Below, one piece after another: positions 23,401-34,820 of a DNA stretch of 64,000 nucleotides. Numbering within the stretch: position 1 is the first letter of the stretch; each line of letters opens with the position of its first letter. Source of the DNA: Lineus longissimus. Lineage: Eukaryota > Nemertea > Pilidiophora > Heteronemertea > Lineidae. The notes below the pieces were generated by a model. That model did not search any database. It had not been told where the DNA came from and saw only the letters and a program-made list of their open reading frames with translations. Location: the NCBI RefSeq assembly GCF_910592395.1, contig NC_088312.1, forward strand, positions 11,844,001-11,908,000, read 5' to 3'. The position numbers and the translations under genes are program-made.

Positions 23401-26079
23401 AGAGGAGGAGAAAGAGGAAGGAGGCTCCTTCTCCTCTCCCTCCTCCTCCTCCTCCTCCTCCTCCTCCTCCTCCTCCTTCCTTTTCCTCCTCCTACTCCTC
23501 CTCCTTATCCTTCTTCTTCTCCTACTCCTCCTCCTCCTCCTTCTTCCGCTTCCTCCTCCTCCTTCCTCCTTCTTATTCTCCTTGTTCTCCTCCTCCTCCT
23601 CCAACTGCTCCCCCGAAGAAGAAGAAGGATAAGGAGGAAGAAGAGGAGGAAGAGGAAGGAGGCTCCTCCTCCTCCCTTCCCCCTCCTCCTCCCCCTCCCT
23701 CCTCCTCCCCTCTTCCCCTCCTCCTCCTCCTCCTCCTTCCTCTTCCTCCTTCCTCTTCTCCTCCTCCTTCCTCTTGCTCCTCCTCCTAGTTATCCTCCTT
23801 CTTTTCCTTCTCCTCCTCCTCCTCCCCCCAAAGTAGGAGGAGAAGAAGAAGGAAAAGAAGGAGGAAGAGGAAGGAGGCTCCTCCCCCTCCTCCTTCCTCC
23901 TCCTCCCTCCTCCTCCCCTCCTCCTCCTCCTCCCCACCTCCTCCTCCTCCTCCTCCTCCTCCTCCTTCCTCTTCCTCCTCCTACTCCTCCTTCTCCTTAT
24001 CCTTCTTCTTATCCTTCTTCTTCTCCTCCTCCTCCCCCCCACAAGAAGAAGGAGCAGAAGAAGGATAAGAAGGAGGAAGAGGAGGAGGAGGAGAAAGAGG
24101 AAGGAGGCTCCTCCTCCTCCTCCCCTCCTCCTCCTCTTCCTCCTTCTTATCCTTCTTCTCCTCCTTCCTCCTCCTTCCTCCCCTCCTCCTCCTCCTTCCT
24201 CTTCCTCTTCCTCTTCCTCCTCCTCCTCCTAGTTATCCTCCTAGTTATCCTCCTTCTTTTCCTCCTCCTCCTCCTCCTCCTCCTCCTCTTCCTCCTTCCC
24301 CTTCCTCATCCTCCTCCTTCTTATCCTCCTTCTCCTCCTCCAACTTCTCCCCCGAAGAAGAAGGAGAAGAAGGATAAGGAGGAAGGAGGCTCCTCCTCCT
24401 CCTCCCTCCTCCTCCTCCTCCTTCTCCTTATCCTTCTTATCCTTCTTCCTCTTCTTCTCCTCCCCCCAAGAAGAAGGAGGAGAAGAAGAAGGATAAGGAG
24501 GGAGAGGAGGAGAAAGAGGAAGGAGGCTCCTTCTCCTCCTCCTCCTCCTCCTCCTCCTCCTCCTCCTCCTCCTCCTCCTCCTCCTTCTTCTTCCTCTTCC
24601 TCCTCCTTCCTCCTTCTTATTCTCCTTGTTCTCCTCCTCCTCCAACTCCTCCCTCGAAGAAGAAGGATAAGGAGGAAGAAGAGGAGGAAGAGGAAGGAGG
24701 CTCCTCCTCCTCCCCCTACCTCCTCCTCCCCTCCTCCCCCTCCTCCTCCTCCTCCTCCTTCCTCTTCCTCCTTCCTCTTCTCCTCCTCCTTCCTCTTCCT
24801 CTTCCTCCTCCTAGTTATCCTCCTTCTTTTCCTCCTCCTCCTCCTCCTCCTCCTCCCCCCAAAGTAGGAGGAGAAGAAGAAGGAAAAGAAGGAGGAAGAG
24901 GAAGGAGGCTCCTCCCCTCCTCCTCTTCTTCCTTCTTATCCTTCTTCTCCTCCTTCCTCCTCCTTCCTCCCCCTCCTCCTCCTCCTTCCTCTTCCTCCTT
25001 CCTTTTCTCCTCCTCCTTCCTCTTCCTCTTCCTCCTCCTCCTAGTTATCCTCCTTCTTTTCCTCCTCCTCCTCCCCCCCCAAAGTAGGAGGAGAAGAAGA
25101 AGGAAAAGAAGGATGAAGAGGAGAAGGAAGAGGAAGGAGGCTCCTCCCCTCCTCCTCCTCCTCCCCCTCCTCCTCCTCCTCCCCCTCCTCCTCCTTCTCC
25201 TCCTCCCCTCCTCCTCCTCCTCGTCCCCCTCCTCCTCCTTCCTCTTCCTCCTCCTTCTTATTCTCCTTCTCCTCCTCCAACTCCTCCTCCTTCTCCTTCT
25301 CCTTTTTCTTCTTCTTCTTCTCCTCCTCCTCCTCCCCCCCCCCCCCCAAGAAGAAGGAGGAGAAGAAGGATAAGAAGGAGTAAGAGGAGGAGGAGAACGA
25401 GGAAGGAGGCTCCTCTTTCTCCTCCCCTCCTCCTCCTCCTCCTCTTCCTCCTTATCCTTCGTCTCCTCCCTCCTCCTCCTTCTTCCTCCTCCTCCTTCCT
25501 CTTCCTCCTCCTCTTCCTCCTTCTTCTCCTTCTTCTCCTCCTTCCTCCCTCCTCCTCCTTCCTCTTCCTCCTTCCTCTTCCTCCTCCTCCCCTCCTCCTC
25601 CTCCTCCCCACCTTCTCCTCCTCCTCCTCCTCCTTCCTTTTCCTCCTCCTACTCCTCCTTCTTATCCTTCTTCTTCTCCTTCCTCTTCCTCCTCCTTTTC
25701 CTCCTCCTTCACCTTCTTCTCCTCCAACTCCTCCCCCCCCGAAGAAGAAGGAGAAGAAGAAGGATACGGAGGAAGAGGAAGGAGGCTCCTCCTCCCTCCT
25801 CCCTCCTCCTCCCCCTTCTCCTTATCCTTCTTCTTATCCTTCTTCTTATCCTCCTCCTCCTCCTCCCCCCCCCCCCCCCCCCCCAAGAAGAAGGAGGAGA
25901 AGAAGAAGGATAAGAAGGAGGAAGAGGAGGAGGAGGAGGAGAAAGATTAAGGAGGCTCCTCCTCCTCCTCCCCCTCCTCCTCTTCCTCCTTCTTATCCTT
26001 CTCCTTCCTCCTCCTCCTTCCTCCTCCTTCCTCCTCCTCCTCCTCCTTCCTCTTCCTCCTCTTCTTCTTCATACTTCTT
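20406..26079. repeat. strand-switching polypyrimidine/polypurine domain
   Basis: About 5.7 kb is built almost only of CTC/CTT triplet-like pyrimidine blocks, interrupted by purine blocks of about 50-100 bases. Each purine block starts after a C-run ('ccccccgaagaag' or 'ccccccaagaagaagg') and ends in the palindrome GGAGGCTCC, of which I count 23 between 21011 and 25960. Recurring short landmarks are 'ctagttatcctccttctttt', 'gataagga' and 'caaagtaggagg'. A higher-order duplication is visible: 'ctccaactcttccccccgaa' near 20946 recurs near 22608 (shift 1662), and the 'ggagacgaaggataagg' block near 21656 recurs about 1617 bases later. A further related block lies at about 25560-25760. All ORFs here (up to 275 codons of Ser/Leu/Pro or Arg/Glu/Gly) are products of the composition. 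Confidence 0.95.
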
Positions 26080-26109
26080 CCCTCCCTCCCTCCCTCCCTC
26101 CCTCCCTCT
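26080..26109. repeat. (CCCT)n microsatellite
   Basis: About seven copies of the tetranucleotide 'ccct' at the right edge of the pyrimidine domain, after which normal sequence resumes. Confidence 0.9.
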
Positions 26110-26176
26110 CTTCACATATATTGCTGTACCATCTTTGGCCTCTATGACTTCCCCAATGTCTACTGGTTTTATTCTA

Positions 26177-26262
26177 CAGGGTGGGCCAGAAAAATTTTCC
26201 ATCACACAATGGACATACAATAGAATTCTATTGTGCAAGGGAAAGTTTTCTGGGCCGCCCTG
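26177..26262. mobile_element. 86-bp foldback MITE with TA duplication
   Basis: The ends 'cagggtgggccagaaaaatt' and 'aagttttctgggccgccctg' are inverted repeats, flanked on both sides by TA (26175-26176 and 26263-26264). The centre has a second palindrome, 'caatagaattctattg'. TA target duplication and short inverted ends fit a non-autonomous Tc1/mariner-type element. It carries no coding capacity. Confidence 0.8.
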
Positions 26263-26610
26263 TAGTGCTATGAAGATTCTGTAGGCCTTTAGCTCATAAA
26301 GAATGTTACCATTACATCACTTGACTTAAATGACATACACTTTGCTGGAAAGTACATTTGACCGAGAAGAAAACAAGGAAAACATTGAAGATGTCAAGTG
26401 AAAATGAAGATACTGCTTTGATCATCATTGGCATTTCACCCACAAACTTCCTACGCTTTGGAAGGAAGCACTATGTGCCTACGTAACCATCTTGCCCGTC
26501 TATGTAGTACCTTTAACTTCACTAACTCTCGCTTAAGAAGTCAGCAGCAATCTTGTTCTTCGTGCTGTCTCGTATGATTGTCCTGATATGTGATTGACTA
26601 ACAATCATTT

Positions 26611-26798
26611 GTGACCCGCTCCAGCAAAACCAGTCGCATGTCGCACATAAGATGAGCCTAGATGACACCAGAAGATAATAGATGAAATTGATGTCGTCAG
26701 ATTTCACAAACGGCAGACAATAGTGAAATGAACAAACAGTCCGTCTCAACCTGCCAAGCTCTGAGCGATATGCGACTGGTTTTGCTGGAACGGGTCAC
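26611..26798. mobile_element. 188-bp foldback MITE, ATTT-flanked
   Basis: The left end 'gtgacccgctccagcaaaac' followed by 'cagtcgcatgtcgc' is the inverted complement of the right end 'gcgatatgcgactggttttg' followed by 'ctggaacgggtcac', with few mismatches over about 34 bases. ATTT stands on each side (26607-26610 and 26799-26802), a possible 4-base target duplication. The interior contains only chance ORFs. The element class is not certain. Confidence 0.75.
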
Positions 26799-27444
26799 AT
26801 TTATTATGTTAAAGATATTTTTGTCAAATCGTTTTGCCTTCAAAACTCAGCAACACACTACACTTTCAGGTCCTTTAAAGAAAACGAGAGCCATCAAAAT
26901 CCTACATGTTAAATGAAACCAAAGACATTCTTTGTCTGAAATGGCTTCACATGCTTTGATGTTTGGTCTTTCACCCACAGGTTTCCGACAATTTCAAAAA
27001 AGCACTTGTGCCCTTCAGCCATTTTGCGTTTCAATGTCTCATCCTCTGGCTCATTTAGTCTCATTCAAGACGTTAGTCGCGGTGTCTATTGTTCTACGTG
27101 CTGTCACGCATATTGGCGCTATTGATTGCAGTCACGGACGAGGAGATGCTCATGTAGACATAGCGATGCGTGTGAACGGATGATACTGCAAGTATTGTCG
27201 CAGGAAAATGACTTGGCATAATTCGCAGCATTGGTTGTTGAAAGGGCGATGGTTGGTAAACTTTGGCGGAAATGGATAGCGCATATTGGTGTGACCAGGA
27301 TGATTTGGCATATTTGGTAAACTTTTGAATGGTGCTTCAAATAAAGAGCCAACTTACTGCGTTACATTATGTTTGGGTTGGTGGTCGGTCGGTATTTTAC
27401 TTGTCTTGTTGCGAGGAGGATGACTTGACTATACCTGCAGCATA

Positions 27445-27674
27445 CAGTCCAAATCACATTTTATTGTCATCCGTAAATTCGCATCATTGGCGAGCTACCC
27501 AGTGCCTAGGTCACGCGTAATATATGCGAAACATGGAGAGATAAGTGCGTCATTAATGCACTACTTGGCTCACTACTTGGCACACTACTCGGCACACTAC
27601 TCGGCGCACTACTCACGCATACGTTGCACGTCAATGACGCAAAGCAGGATGGATGTCATTTGTGATTTGGACTG
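27445..27674. mobile_element. 230-bp TA-flanked CAGTCC foldback element, copy 1
   Basis: The ends 'cagtccaaatcacattt' and 'atttgtgatttggactg' are inverted repeats between TA dinucleotides (27443-27444 and 27675-27676). It is closely related to 57732-57966. The interior carries CpG-rich words ('ggtcacgcgtaatatatgcg', 'gcgtcattaatgc') and a small tandem expansion 'cacactactcgg' at about 27565-27615 that the second copy lacks. Fits a Tc1/mariner-type non-autonomous element. Confidence 0.8.
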
Positions 27675-29595
27675 TAGCTGATGATGGTATCAGTTGGCTG
27701 CACTCGACAACCTTTTCAATGTATAGCGGCAAGGATTAATAAAGACTGATCTATATTCATTCTTGATGATTTGTTTGTTTGTTTTATCACTATCTCACAT
27801 TAGATTGAATGTAAAAAAGTACATGCGCATCCCATAATTGCCATTGGGAATAATAAATATTTGAAAAACGATATTTTTCCAGGAATCCTGCGGGCCATGC
27901 CACAACACATCAACCTCATGGCATAATTAGCTTTTGCCAGTGCAATTCTCAATTTGATGCAGCCATCGATTTGTGACTGTTCCGTATTTACATTCAATCC
28001 ATTGTGGAGCGTATTAATTATTGCACTTTTCGTCTGCGATTGTTTGCACAGTTTTATGCAAACTTGGCACTTGAAATTGATGTTAGTGCGGGTGGCACCA
28101 TTGTTTCAGCGCTTGTTTACATTAGGTTTGTGTGTTCTTTTGGTCTCTTGTGAAATCATTTTGCGGCTACGAGTGGTGTCTAGTGGCACTCAATTTGCTT
28201 TCAGGGAGTTGATTTCAGTTGCATCTGAAAAGTTTTGCTCGGAACGGTTGTTGATCAAAGTCATAGAATGGTCATGGCTCAACCTTGATGGCTTTACATT
28301 TTGATTTGAATTGTGGAAATTAGTGATAGTTTTACTGAACAGTTCCAGTAATTGAGAAACCGTCAAGCAAATTTTCTTATAGAAGTGATATGGTTTACAT
28401 TTGGAAAGTTAGAGTCTGATTGACAACTTGGCATAGTGGCGAAAGTATAAAAGGAATCCTTAAGTGGGCATTACCAGAATTACCCATTCCTAGGGTAAGA
28501 TAAGTCGATAAGTGAGGCAATCTTAATATTAGTGGGTCAACTCGGGGACGAGACTGATGGATGTGATCCTCTGAACTCAAACAACAAACTGAGTATGCAC
28601 ACTGATTTCAGGCGTGTACAGTGGGGGGGGGGGGGGGGGTGGCACTCCGTAGGAAGGTTTGAATAATGGTGTTAAAGGCTATATAGCAAGCGGTAGCTTA
28701 CACGTCTTTCCCACGATAAGTTTTTGCTGTACTCTTCTTATCTTATTGAATACGATCGTTTCTCCCAGGCCGCAGAATCCTGGTCCACTCTCCCATTATC
28801 CACAGCTGTGACAAATGGCACCATTAAAAGTCGATTTCACATTTGATGTTTGTTTGATCGGAAATTGATATCATAGGAAAACATGAAAAACAAAATACAA
28901 TTGGTGTTATTTTCTGTAATGGGTTGTTGGAATGAGTTAGCAGCGTTCAGCAGCCTGATGCCTGCATGATCACCTGAAGATTTGGGGTTTCTGTTGATAA
29001 CCTTTCCAATCCAGAGCAGAAAGTGTCTAGCGAAAGCCCTACTTGAGTCATGGGGTTAACTTTGTATCGCCATCAAGGAACAAGGTTTATCCCTCTTGAC
29101 ATCCATTTGAGCAGGGCCAATTGAGACCGTTATGATTTTATATTAAGAGCCAAATTATGGTAATTGCATTGGAACATCATTAGCTAAACAAATTTATGTC
29201 CTTCAGGGCGCTTAATCAGGCCACGTCTGAGTCATAAAGTTAACTGGTGGATGTTGATACAACAGAGAATCATAGTGAATCAATGTTTAAAGCACATTGC
29301 AGAAGAGGCATTGATATCGCTGTGACCTGCGATTTAAATCACATGCAGTGACAAACGCTTGTTTGCGATGGTCATCGCAGGTCCCAGTTGATAGCAAGTC
29401 GATATCAAACTCAACAATTATAGTGGTTTTGCTTGGTGGAATCCGCCTACAGGACAAACTACCGTGCCGGGCAGAAATGCAGAGGACTACAGAGTACATC
29501 GGTCGAATTAGGATTGTCTGAACAAGGAGTGAACACAAAGAATATATAAAGTGTATAAAATGCTGTTGTGTAGCTTCCCAATGCTTCTACAATGC
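27675..29595. other. no gene recognised; G17 tract
   Basis: Includes a 116-codon plus frame (27954-28304) that is hydrophobic and Cys/Leu-rich but has no recognisable domain or splice context, and a run of 17 G at 28623-28639. 'gtgacctgcgatttaaatca' at about 29322 and 'tgcgatggtcatcgcaggtc' at 29368 form a loose inverted pair. Confidence 0.4.
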
Positions 29596-31184
29596 AACAG
29601 CTGCCTGTCAAATTCCAACCTGATGCACTATTGCTTTTCATGTTAGGCTAACAGCTGCCTGTCAAATTCCAACCTGATGCACTATTGCTTTTCATGTTAG
29701 GCTAACAGCTGCCTGTCAAATTCCAACATTGCCATCTTCCTTTGGTGATCTTTGATACCAGTGTAGATGGTACATGGGTTCTTTGTGAACAATGCACTAT
29801 TGCTTTTCATGTTAGGCTAACAGCTGCCTGTCAAATTCCAACCTTGCCATCTTCCTTTGGTGATCTTTGATACCAGTGTAGATGGTACATGGGTTCTTTG
29901 TGAACAATGCACTATTGCTTTTCATGTTAGGCTAACAGCTACCTGTCAAATTCCAACCTGATGCACTATTGCTTTTCCTGTTAGGCCAACAGCTGCCTGT
30001 CAAATTCCAACCTGATGCACTATTGCTTTTCCTGTTAGGCTAACAGCTGCCTGTCAAATTCCAACCTTGCCATCTTCCATTGGTGAACTTTGATACCAGT
30101 GTAGATGGTACATGGGTTCTTTGTGAACAATGCACTTATGCTTTTCATGTTAGGCTAACAGCTGCCTGTCAAATTCCAACCTTGCCATCTTCCATTGGTG
30201 AACTTTGACACCAGTGTAGATGGTACATAGGTTCTTTGTGAACAATGCACTATTGCTTTTCATGTTAGGCTAACAGCTGCCTGTCAAATTCCAACCTGAT
30301 GCACTATTGCTTTTCCTGTTAGGCTAACAGCTGCCTGTCAAATTCCAACCTTGCCATCTTCCATTGGTGAACTTTGATACCAGTGTAGATGGTACATAGG
30401 TTCTCTGTGAACAATGCACTATTGCTTTTCATGTTAGGCTAACACCTGCCTGTCAAATTCCAACATTGCCATCTTCCTTTGGTGAACTTTGATACCAGTG
30501 TAGATGGTACATGGGTTCTTTGTGAACAATGCACTATTGCTTTTCATGTAAGGCGAACACCTGCCTGTCAAATTCCAACCTTGCCATCTTCCTTTGGTGA
30601 ACTTTGATACCAGTGTAGATGGTACATGGGTTCTTTCTGAACAATGCACTATTGCTTTTCATGTTAGGCTAACAGCTGCCTGTCAAATTCCAACCTGATG
30701 CACTATTGCTTTTCCTGTTAGGCTAACACCTGCCTGTCAAATTCCAACCTTGCCAACTTCCTTTGGTGAACATTGATACCAGTGTAGATGGTACATGGGT
30801 TCTTTGTGAACAATGCACTATTGCTTTTCATGTTAGGCTAACACCTGCCTGTCAAATTCCAACCTTGCCATCTTCCATTGGTGAACTTGGATACCAGTGT
30901 AGATGGTACATGGGTTCTTTGTGAACAATGCACTATTGCTTTTCATGTTAGGCTAACACCTGCCTGTCAAATTCCAACCTTGCCAACTTCCATTAATGAA
31001 CATTGATACCAGTGTAGATGGTACATGGGTTCTTTCTGAACAATGCACTATTGCTTTTCATGTTAGACTAACACCTGCCTGTCAAATTCCAACCTTGCCA
31101 TCTTCCATTGGTGAACTTTGATACCAGTGTAGATGGTACATGGGTTCTCTGTGAACAATGCACCATTGCTTTTCATGTCAGGCT
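29596..31184. repeat. two-state tandem array of 54-bp and 115-bp units (17 units)
   Basis: Every unit starts with 'aacagctgcctgtcaaattc' (or the aacacctgcc variant) and ends 'ttttcatgttaggct'. Units are either short (S, 54 bases) or long (L, 115 bases, with 61 extra bases running from 'cttgccatcttcctttggtg' to 'ttctttgtgaacaat'). Unit starts are 29596, 29650, 29704, 29819, 29934, 29988, 30042, 30157, 30272, 30326, 30441, 30556, 30671, 30725, 30840, 30955, 31070 and 31185. The order is SSLLSSLLSLLLSLLLL: 6 S and 11 L, summing exactly to 1589 bases with no off-size unit. Diverged units continue to about 31400 ('tgataccggtgta', 'ggtacatgggctct'). No long ORF. Confidence 0.97.
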
Positions 31185-31399
31185 AACAGCTTCATGCCTC
31201 TCAAATTACAATCTCTTCATCCTCCTTTGGTGATCTGTGATACCGGTGTATGTAGATGGTACATGGGCTCTCTATGTACAAAATAGCCCGATGCCTTTCG
31301 TGTCAAAGGCTAACTCTGAAATTACAATCTCAAATCTATACTTGGCATCTTCCTTTGGTGGCCTGTGATACCAATTTATTTTGATGGTACATGTTCTGT

Positions 31400-31985
31400 A
31401 TGTACACAGCAAGTCTACTTTTGCAACAAGTGGGAAGAAATCCTTTGTAGCTTTTTCTGATGGAAATGTCAAGGAACTAAGATTAGTGTATTTCGCTGTG
31501 TAACTATGGTGATAGGAACGTTAGACCTACTGCTGCTTCTATGAATAAAGTTTCAATTCGATATGGTGCTTTCTTCAAATAGGACTGAACATGTCATTCT
31601 GACCGAAATTCTACCATGGCTTTTAGAAGATTCCAACCCAGGCAAGATCTTTAATTCTGGCAATCTTGATACAGGTCATCTGCAGAACTGGGTCATATTT
31701 ATCATTGGCAGGGGTGACTGCTTCCCCAGAATTGTAAGTTCTGTCCCTATGACCAAAGCGAAGATACAGCATTGTAGACACTCGTCACATTTGAAATCTT
31801 AGACTTGCCTGAAAAGATATCTAATGAGGGAGAAGTTGGCATTAGGAAAGAAGGATAGAGGGAAAAGTAATGTGTTGCGCACGAAGTGGATGTTTTCCTT
31901 TGTAAGCCGCTTAGTAAAAGTGGCCGGTGTCTATTGGCAACATGGTGCGACATGGTGGATTTTCTGTGACAGTGAGCTTATAGCA
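31400..31985. other. no gene recognised
   Basis: Short single-copy interval between two arrays, with ORFs under 80 codons. Confidence 0.4.
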
Positions 31986-31989
31986 GTGT

Positions 31990-32363
31990 GCTGCTAAAAT
32001 GGATTGGGTGACATTTGAATGACCTTGAACACGTTGAACAAGTTCTAATCTATTTTACTGTGTTTGGTGGTGCTAAAATGGATGAGGTGACATTTGAATG
32101 ACCTTGAACAAGTTGAACAAGTTCTAATCTTTATTTACTGTGTTTGGTGGTGCTAAAATGGATGGGGTGACATTTGAATGACCTTGAACAAGTTCTAAAC
32201 TTTATTTATTGTATTTGGTGGTGCTTAAATGTATTAAGTGACATTTGAATTACCTTGAACAAGTTCTAAGCTTTATTTATTGTATTTGGTGGTGCTTAAA
32301 TGTATTAAGTGACATTTGAATTACCTTGAACAAGTTCTAAGCTTTATTTACTGTGTTTGGTTA
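31990..32363. repeat. 71/80-bp tandem repeat, 5 copies
   Basis: 'gtgacatttgaatgaccttg' (or gaattacc variant) recurs with starts near 32010, 32089, 32169, 32240 and 32311, that is at spacings of 79, 80, 71 and 71. The later copies lack a 9-base 'gaacaagtt' repeat and share 'gtgcttaaatgtattaagtg'. Non-coding. Confidence 0.9.
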
Positions 32364-32904
32364 CTTGTGACTGTTTTCGGGTAATTATTTAACTGGGTTT
32401 AACTATTCAGCACGTTCAGAAGAGAGAAGACCACCAAGTGAAAATGTCCGTTTTAATGGTTTCAGGTTAAAGCCTGCCCCTGAAAGCTTTTCAAATGCAA
32501 TGAGCCAATGGAAACTCATCAGTATTTTGTTGCTTTTTTGTGGGTCCAAATTTAGAAGCCTGGGGATTCACTACTGCTCTGAGGGGCTACATGCCAAGGG
32601 TTTCAAGTAATAGCAATCCGAATCGATACTATCTGTGTCCTAATGAGGTAGCCTGAAGGTCACTCTTTTATCTTTTGATCATGTACAGGTGTACACATAC
32701 GAAGGACACCAATATGATTTGTATGATTGCTGACAGTAAAGTTAGATCAATATCAGCTGTATGTATGAGCAGTGTGCATTGATGATATTCTCATTGTCAA
32801 GGTTCGACCGGAATGTTCCAACTGGCTGTATTGTACTTGTCATGCCCACTTTCCTGGAGCAACAGACTTGTCAAAGCAAAGCAGTTTCCTGCAATGAATA
32901 AATG

Positions 32905-33270
32905 CACTACAGCATGGCTTCCAATTTGAAGCTGTCCTTTTCCTCAACTTATTGCCTGTTTCTGACTCATATTTTCCAATTTAAAGTTGTCAGATCCTTG
33001 ACTGATTGTCTATTTCAGGCCACCCATTAGGAGGTTTCCTTGCCTAAGACTTGTTGTATTTGGCTGGCCGTTCATCCCTCCTTTACCTACATACTCACGG
33101 CCTCTATCAGGCCATTGTTTTCCACTTGCCTTCAAAGCTATCTTTGTCATTGTTTCATTGCCTATTTCTGGCAATTCACTTCTCATTTCTTGGAAGCTAT
33201 CCTTGTCCATGACTTGCTTACCTCAGACCATTCAACTAGTCATTTCAAAGAAGCCATGGTCCCTCATTTC
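32905..33270. repeat. degenerate short-period repeats
   Basis: Loosely repeated blocks around 'ttatTgcctgtttctg', 'gattgtctatttcagg', 'cattgcctatttctgg' and 'gaagctatccttgtccatga' suggest an old array of about 60-70 bases per unit. The 98-codon frame 33040-33336 lies within it and is not convincing. Confidence 0.4.
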
Positions 33271-33329
33271 CTGTCGACATCACCGACTCGTTTACAAATG
33301 AGCAGTGTTCAGACCACCAAGTACCTTCA

Positions 33330-34420
33330 ATCTTAGATCGTGTTCTTATAAACCCGGGAATAACAGAAAATCAAAGGATTTTTGATTGAAATTAAGGGTT
33401 GACCACAGCTACCACCATTTTGGCTAGAACTGAGAGTCCTAAAGCAATATGAACTCCTTTAAAATGGGGAGATTGCCAATTTCAAGGGTAGGAGTCTGTT
33501 CTCTTAGAAACAAAGAACAGACTCCCACCCTTGAAGTTGGCATTCACATCGTTTAGAAAGAGTAGCTTTAGGGTTTCATGTTCTAGCCAAAACGGTGGTG
33601 CCTATGGTCAACCCTTTACCAAAGCTGATTTGCCTGACTGACGTTGGGATTTAGATCAGACGTGTTGCAGCTCACCTTAATGAGTGCTATGACTTAATGT
33701 CGACATGACCATCTCCTTCGATTATAAGCAGAGCACTGAGGCCTGCAAAGTGCCTTCGTTCTCATATCAAGTTCGACATATAAAAGCCGGCAAAAATGGA
33801 AATCAAAGAGCGTGTTGATTTCATATTTACCAAGGGTTATTTACCTGTTCGGATATTGGGTTTTGCGTCAGGCGAGCCATCGCTAACATGTGTCATGACT
33901 TTATATAAGGTCAACACGCCTGGCAGACTTTAAGTGAAAGGTGATGCAGTGAAGCCTGACAAATAAATTTGTTCTTGGATCAAGTTCTACTTATAAAGCC
34001 ACCAGTTAGTGCAAATCAAAAACACTGTTGATTCAGATTTTGACCGGTGAAGCCGCCAAATAACTCACTTTAAGTTCTTCATTTAAAAGCCAGGAAAAGA
34101 TGAACAAAAAAAGAGTCATTGATTCAATTTCACCAAAGCTGTTTTACCTATTCTGATTTTGGATTTTGGGTCAGGGGTGTCATGGCTCTTGTCACCTATG
34201 TCATGACTTACTGGGCAATTCCTGTCGACATGACCACCTTATTGACAAGTAGAGCATGGCAGGCCACCAGGGACATGTACCTCATCAGTTCTTGGATCAA
34301 ATTTGATTCATAAAGCCAGGAATATGTGGGAATCAAATTCTTTCTTGATTCAAAGCAACTAAATATGATTGCTCTGTTCGGATATTAGTTATTGGGTCAT
34401 GCAGTCAAGTCTCTGCACAC
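33330..34420. repeat. degenerate long-period array interrupted by a foldback element
   Basis: Blocks such as 'atcaagttctacttataaag', 'aaagccggcaaaaatggaaatcaaa', 'ttgattcaatttcacc', 'ttcggatattgggttttg' and 'tgtcatgactt' recur four or five times (about 33340, 33770, 33985, 34070 and 34295) with variable spacing. The array looks old. The element at 33396-33614 sits inside its first unit. Confidence 0.55.
33396..33614. mobile_element. about 220-bp palindromic MITE family, copy 1
   Basis: The left arm begins 'gggttgaccacagctaccac' and the right arm ends with 'acggtggtgcctatggtcaa' then 'ccc'. The two arms pair over most of the element, including 'ggctagaac/gttctagcc' and 'aaagaacagactcccaccct' with its partner. 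It is flanked by TTAA (33392-33395) and TTTA (33615-33618). No coding capacity. Confidence 0.85.
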
Positions 34421-34820
34421 TTGCTTTGACCTCATGTTTGGCATTTGCTGTCTGAATCAGCAACTCCTTTTCCTGAACAAGAAAAGCAATGAAGTTGCGA
34501 TGAATTATTACATTTGGTGTTGACCAACGTCTGTCACCCCACCTAAATGATGGCTTGCAAACATTACTCATTTGTGATATGTTATGTCTCATGGATTCCT
34601 TGGAAATGGAAGGATTGAGTGGAGATTCTCTGAGGCTGTTGAATTATGGTACAGCGACGGTATGAACTGGACTGGTTTTCAGTGATTAATCTGATGCTGA
34701 GAGTGAGGTGGAGAAAGATGAAACAGAATTAACATTGAAATATTTTATCATTCTCGAGGTGGGTTCCCCTCTTACTTTACTGGCTACGAAAGATAAGTCT
34801 GCCTAAATCTGTAATGTCAT

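Noticed and set aside
20281-26238. Many ORFs of 70-275 codons rich in Ser/Leu/Pro or Arg/Glu/Gly
   Set aside because: They follow from triplet-like CTC/CTT composition on both strands, with no start or splice logic and no domain beyond low complexity.
28623-28639. G17 run (and C16 at 18184, G15 at 19852, C20 at 25865, G14 at 63442) as functional elements
   Set aside because: Mononucleotide runs are common in such genomes and are error-prone in assemblies; noted only as low-complexity tracts.
29596-31184. Regular repeat spacing that superficially recalls a CRISPR array
   Set aside because: The intervening blocks are themselves repeated (the same 61-base block each time), there are no unique spacers, and the window is eukaryotic.
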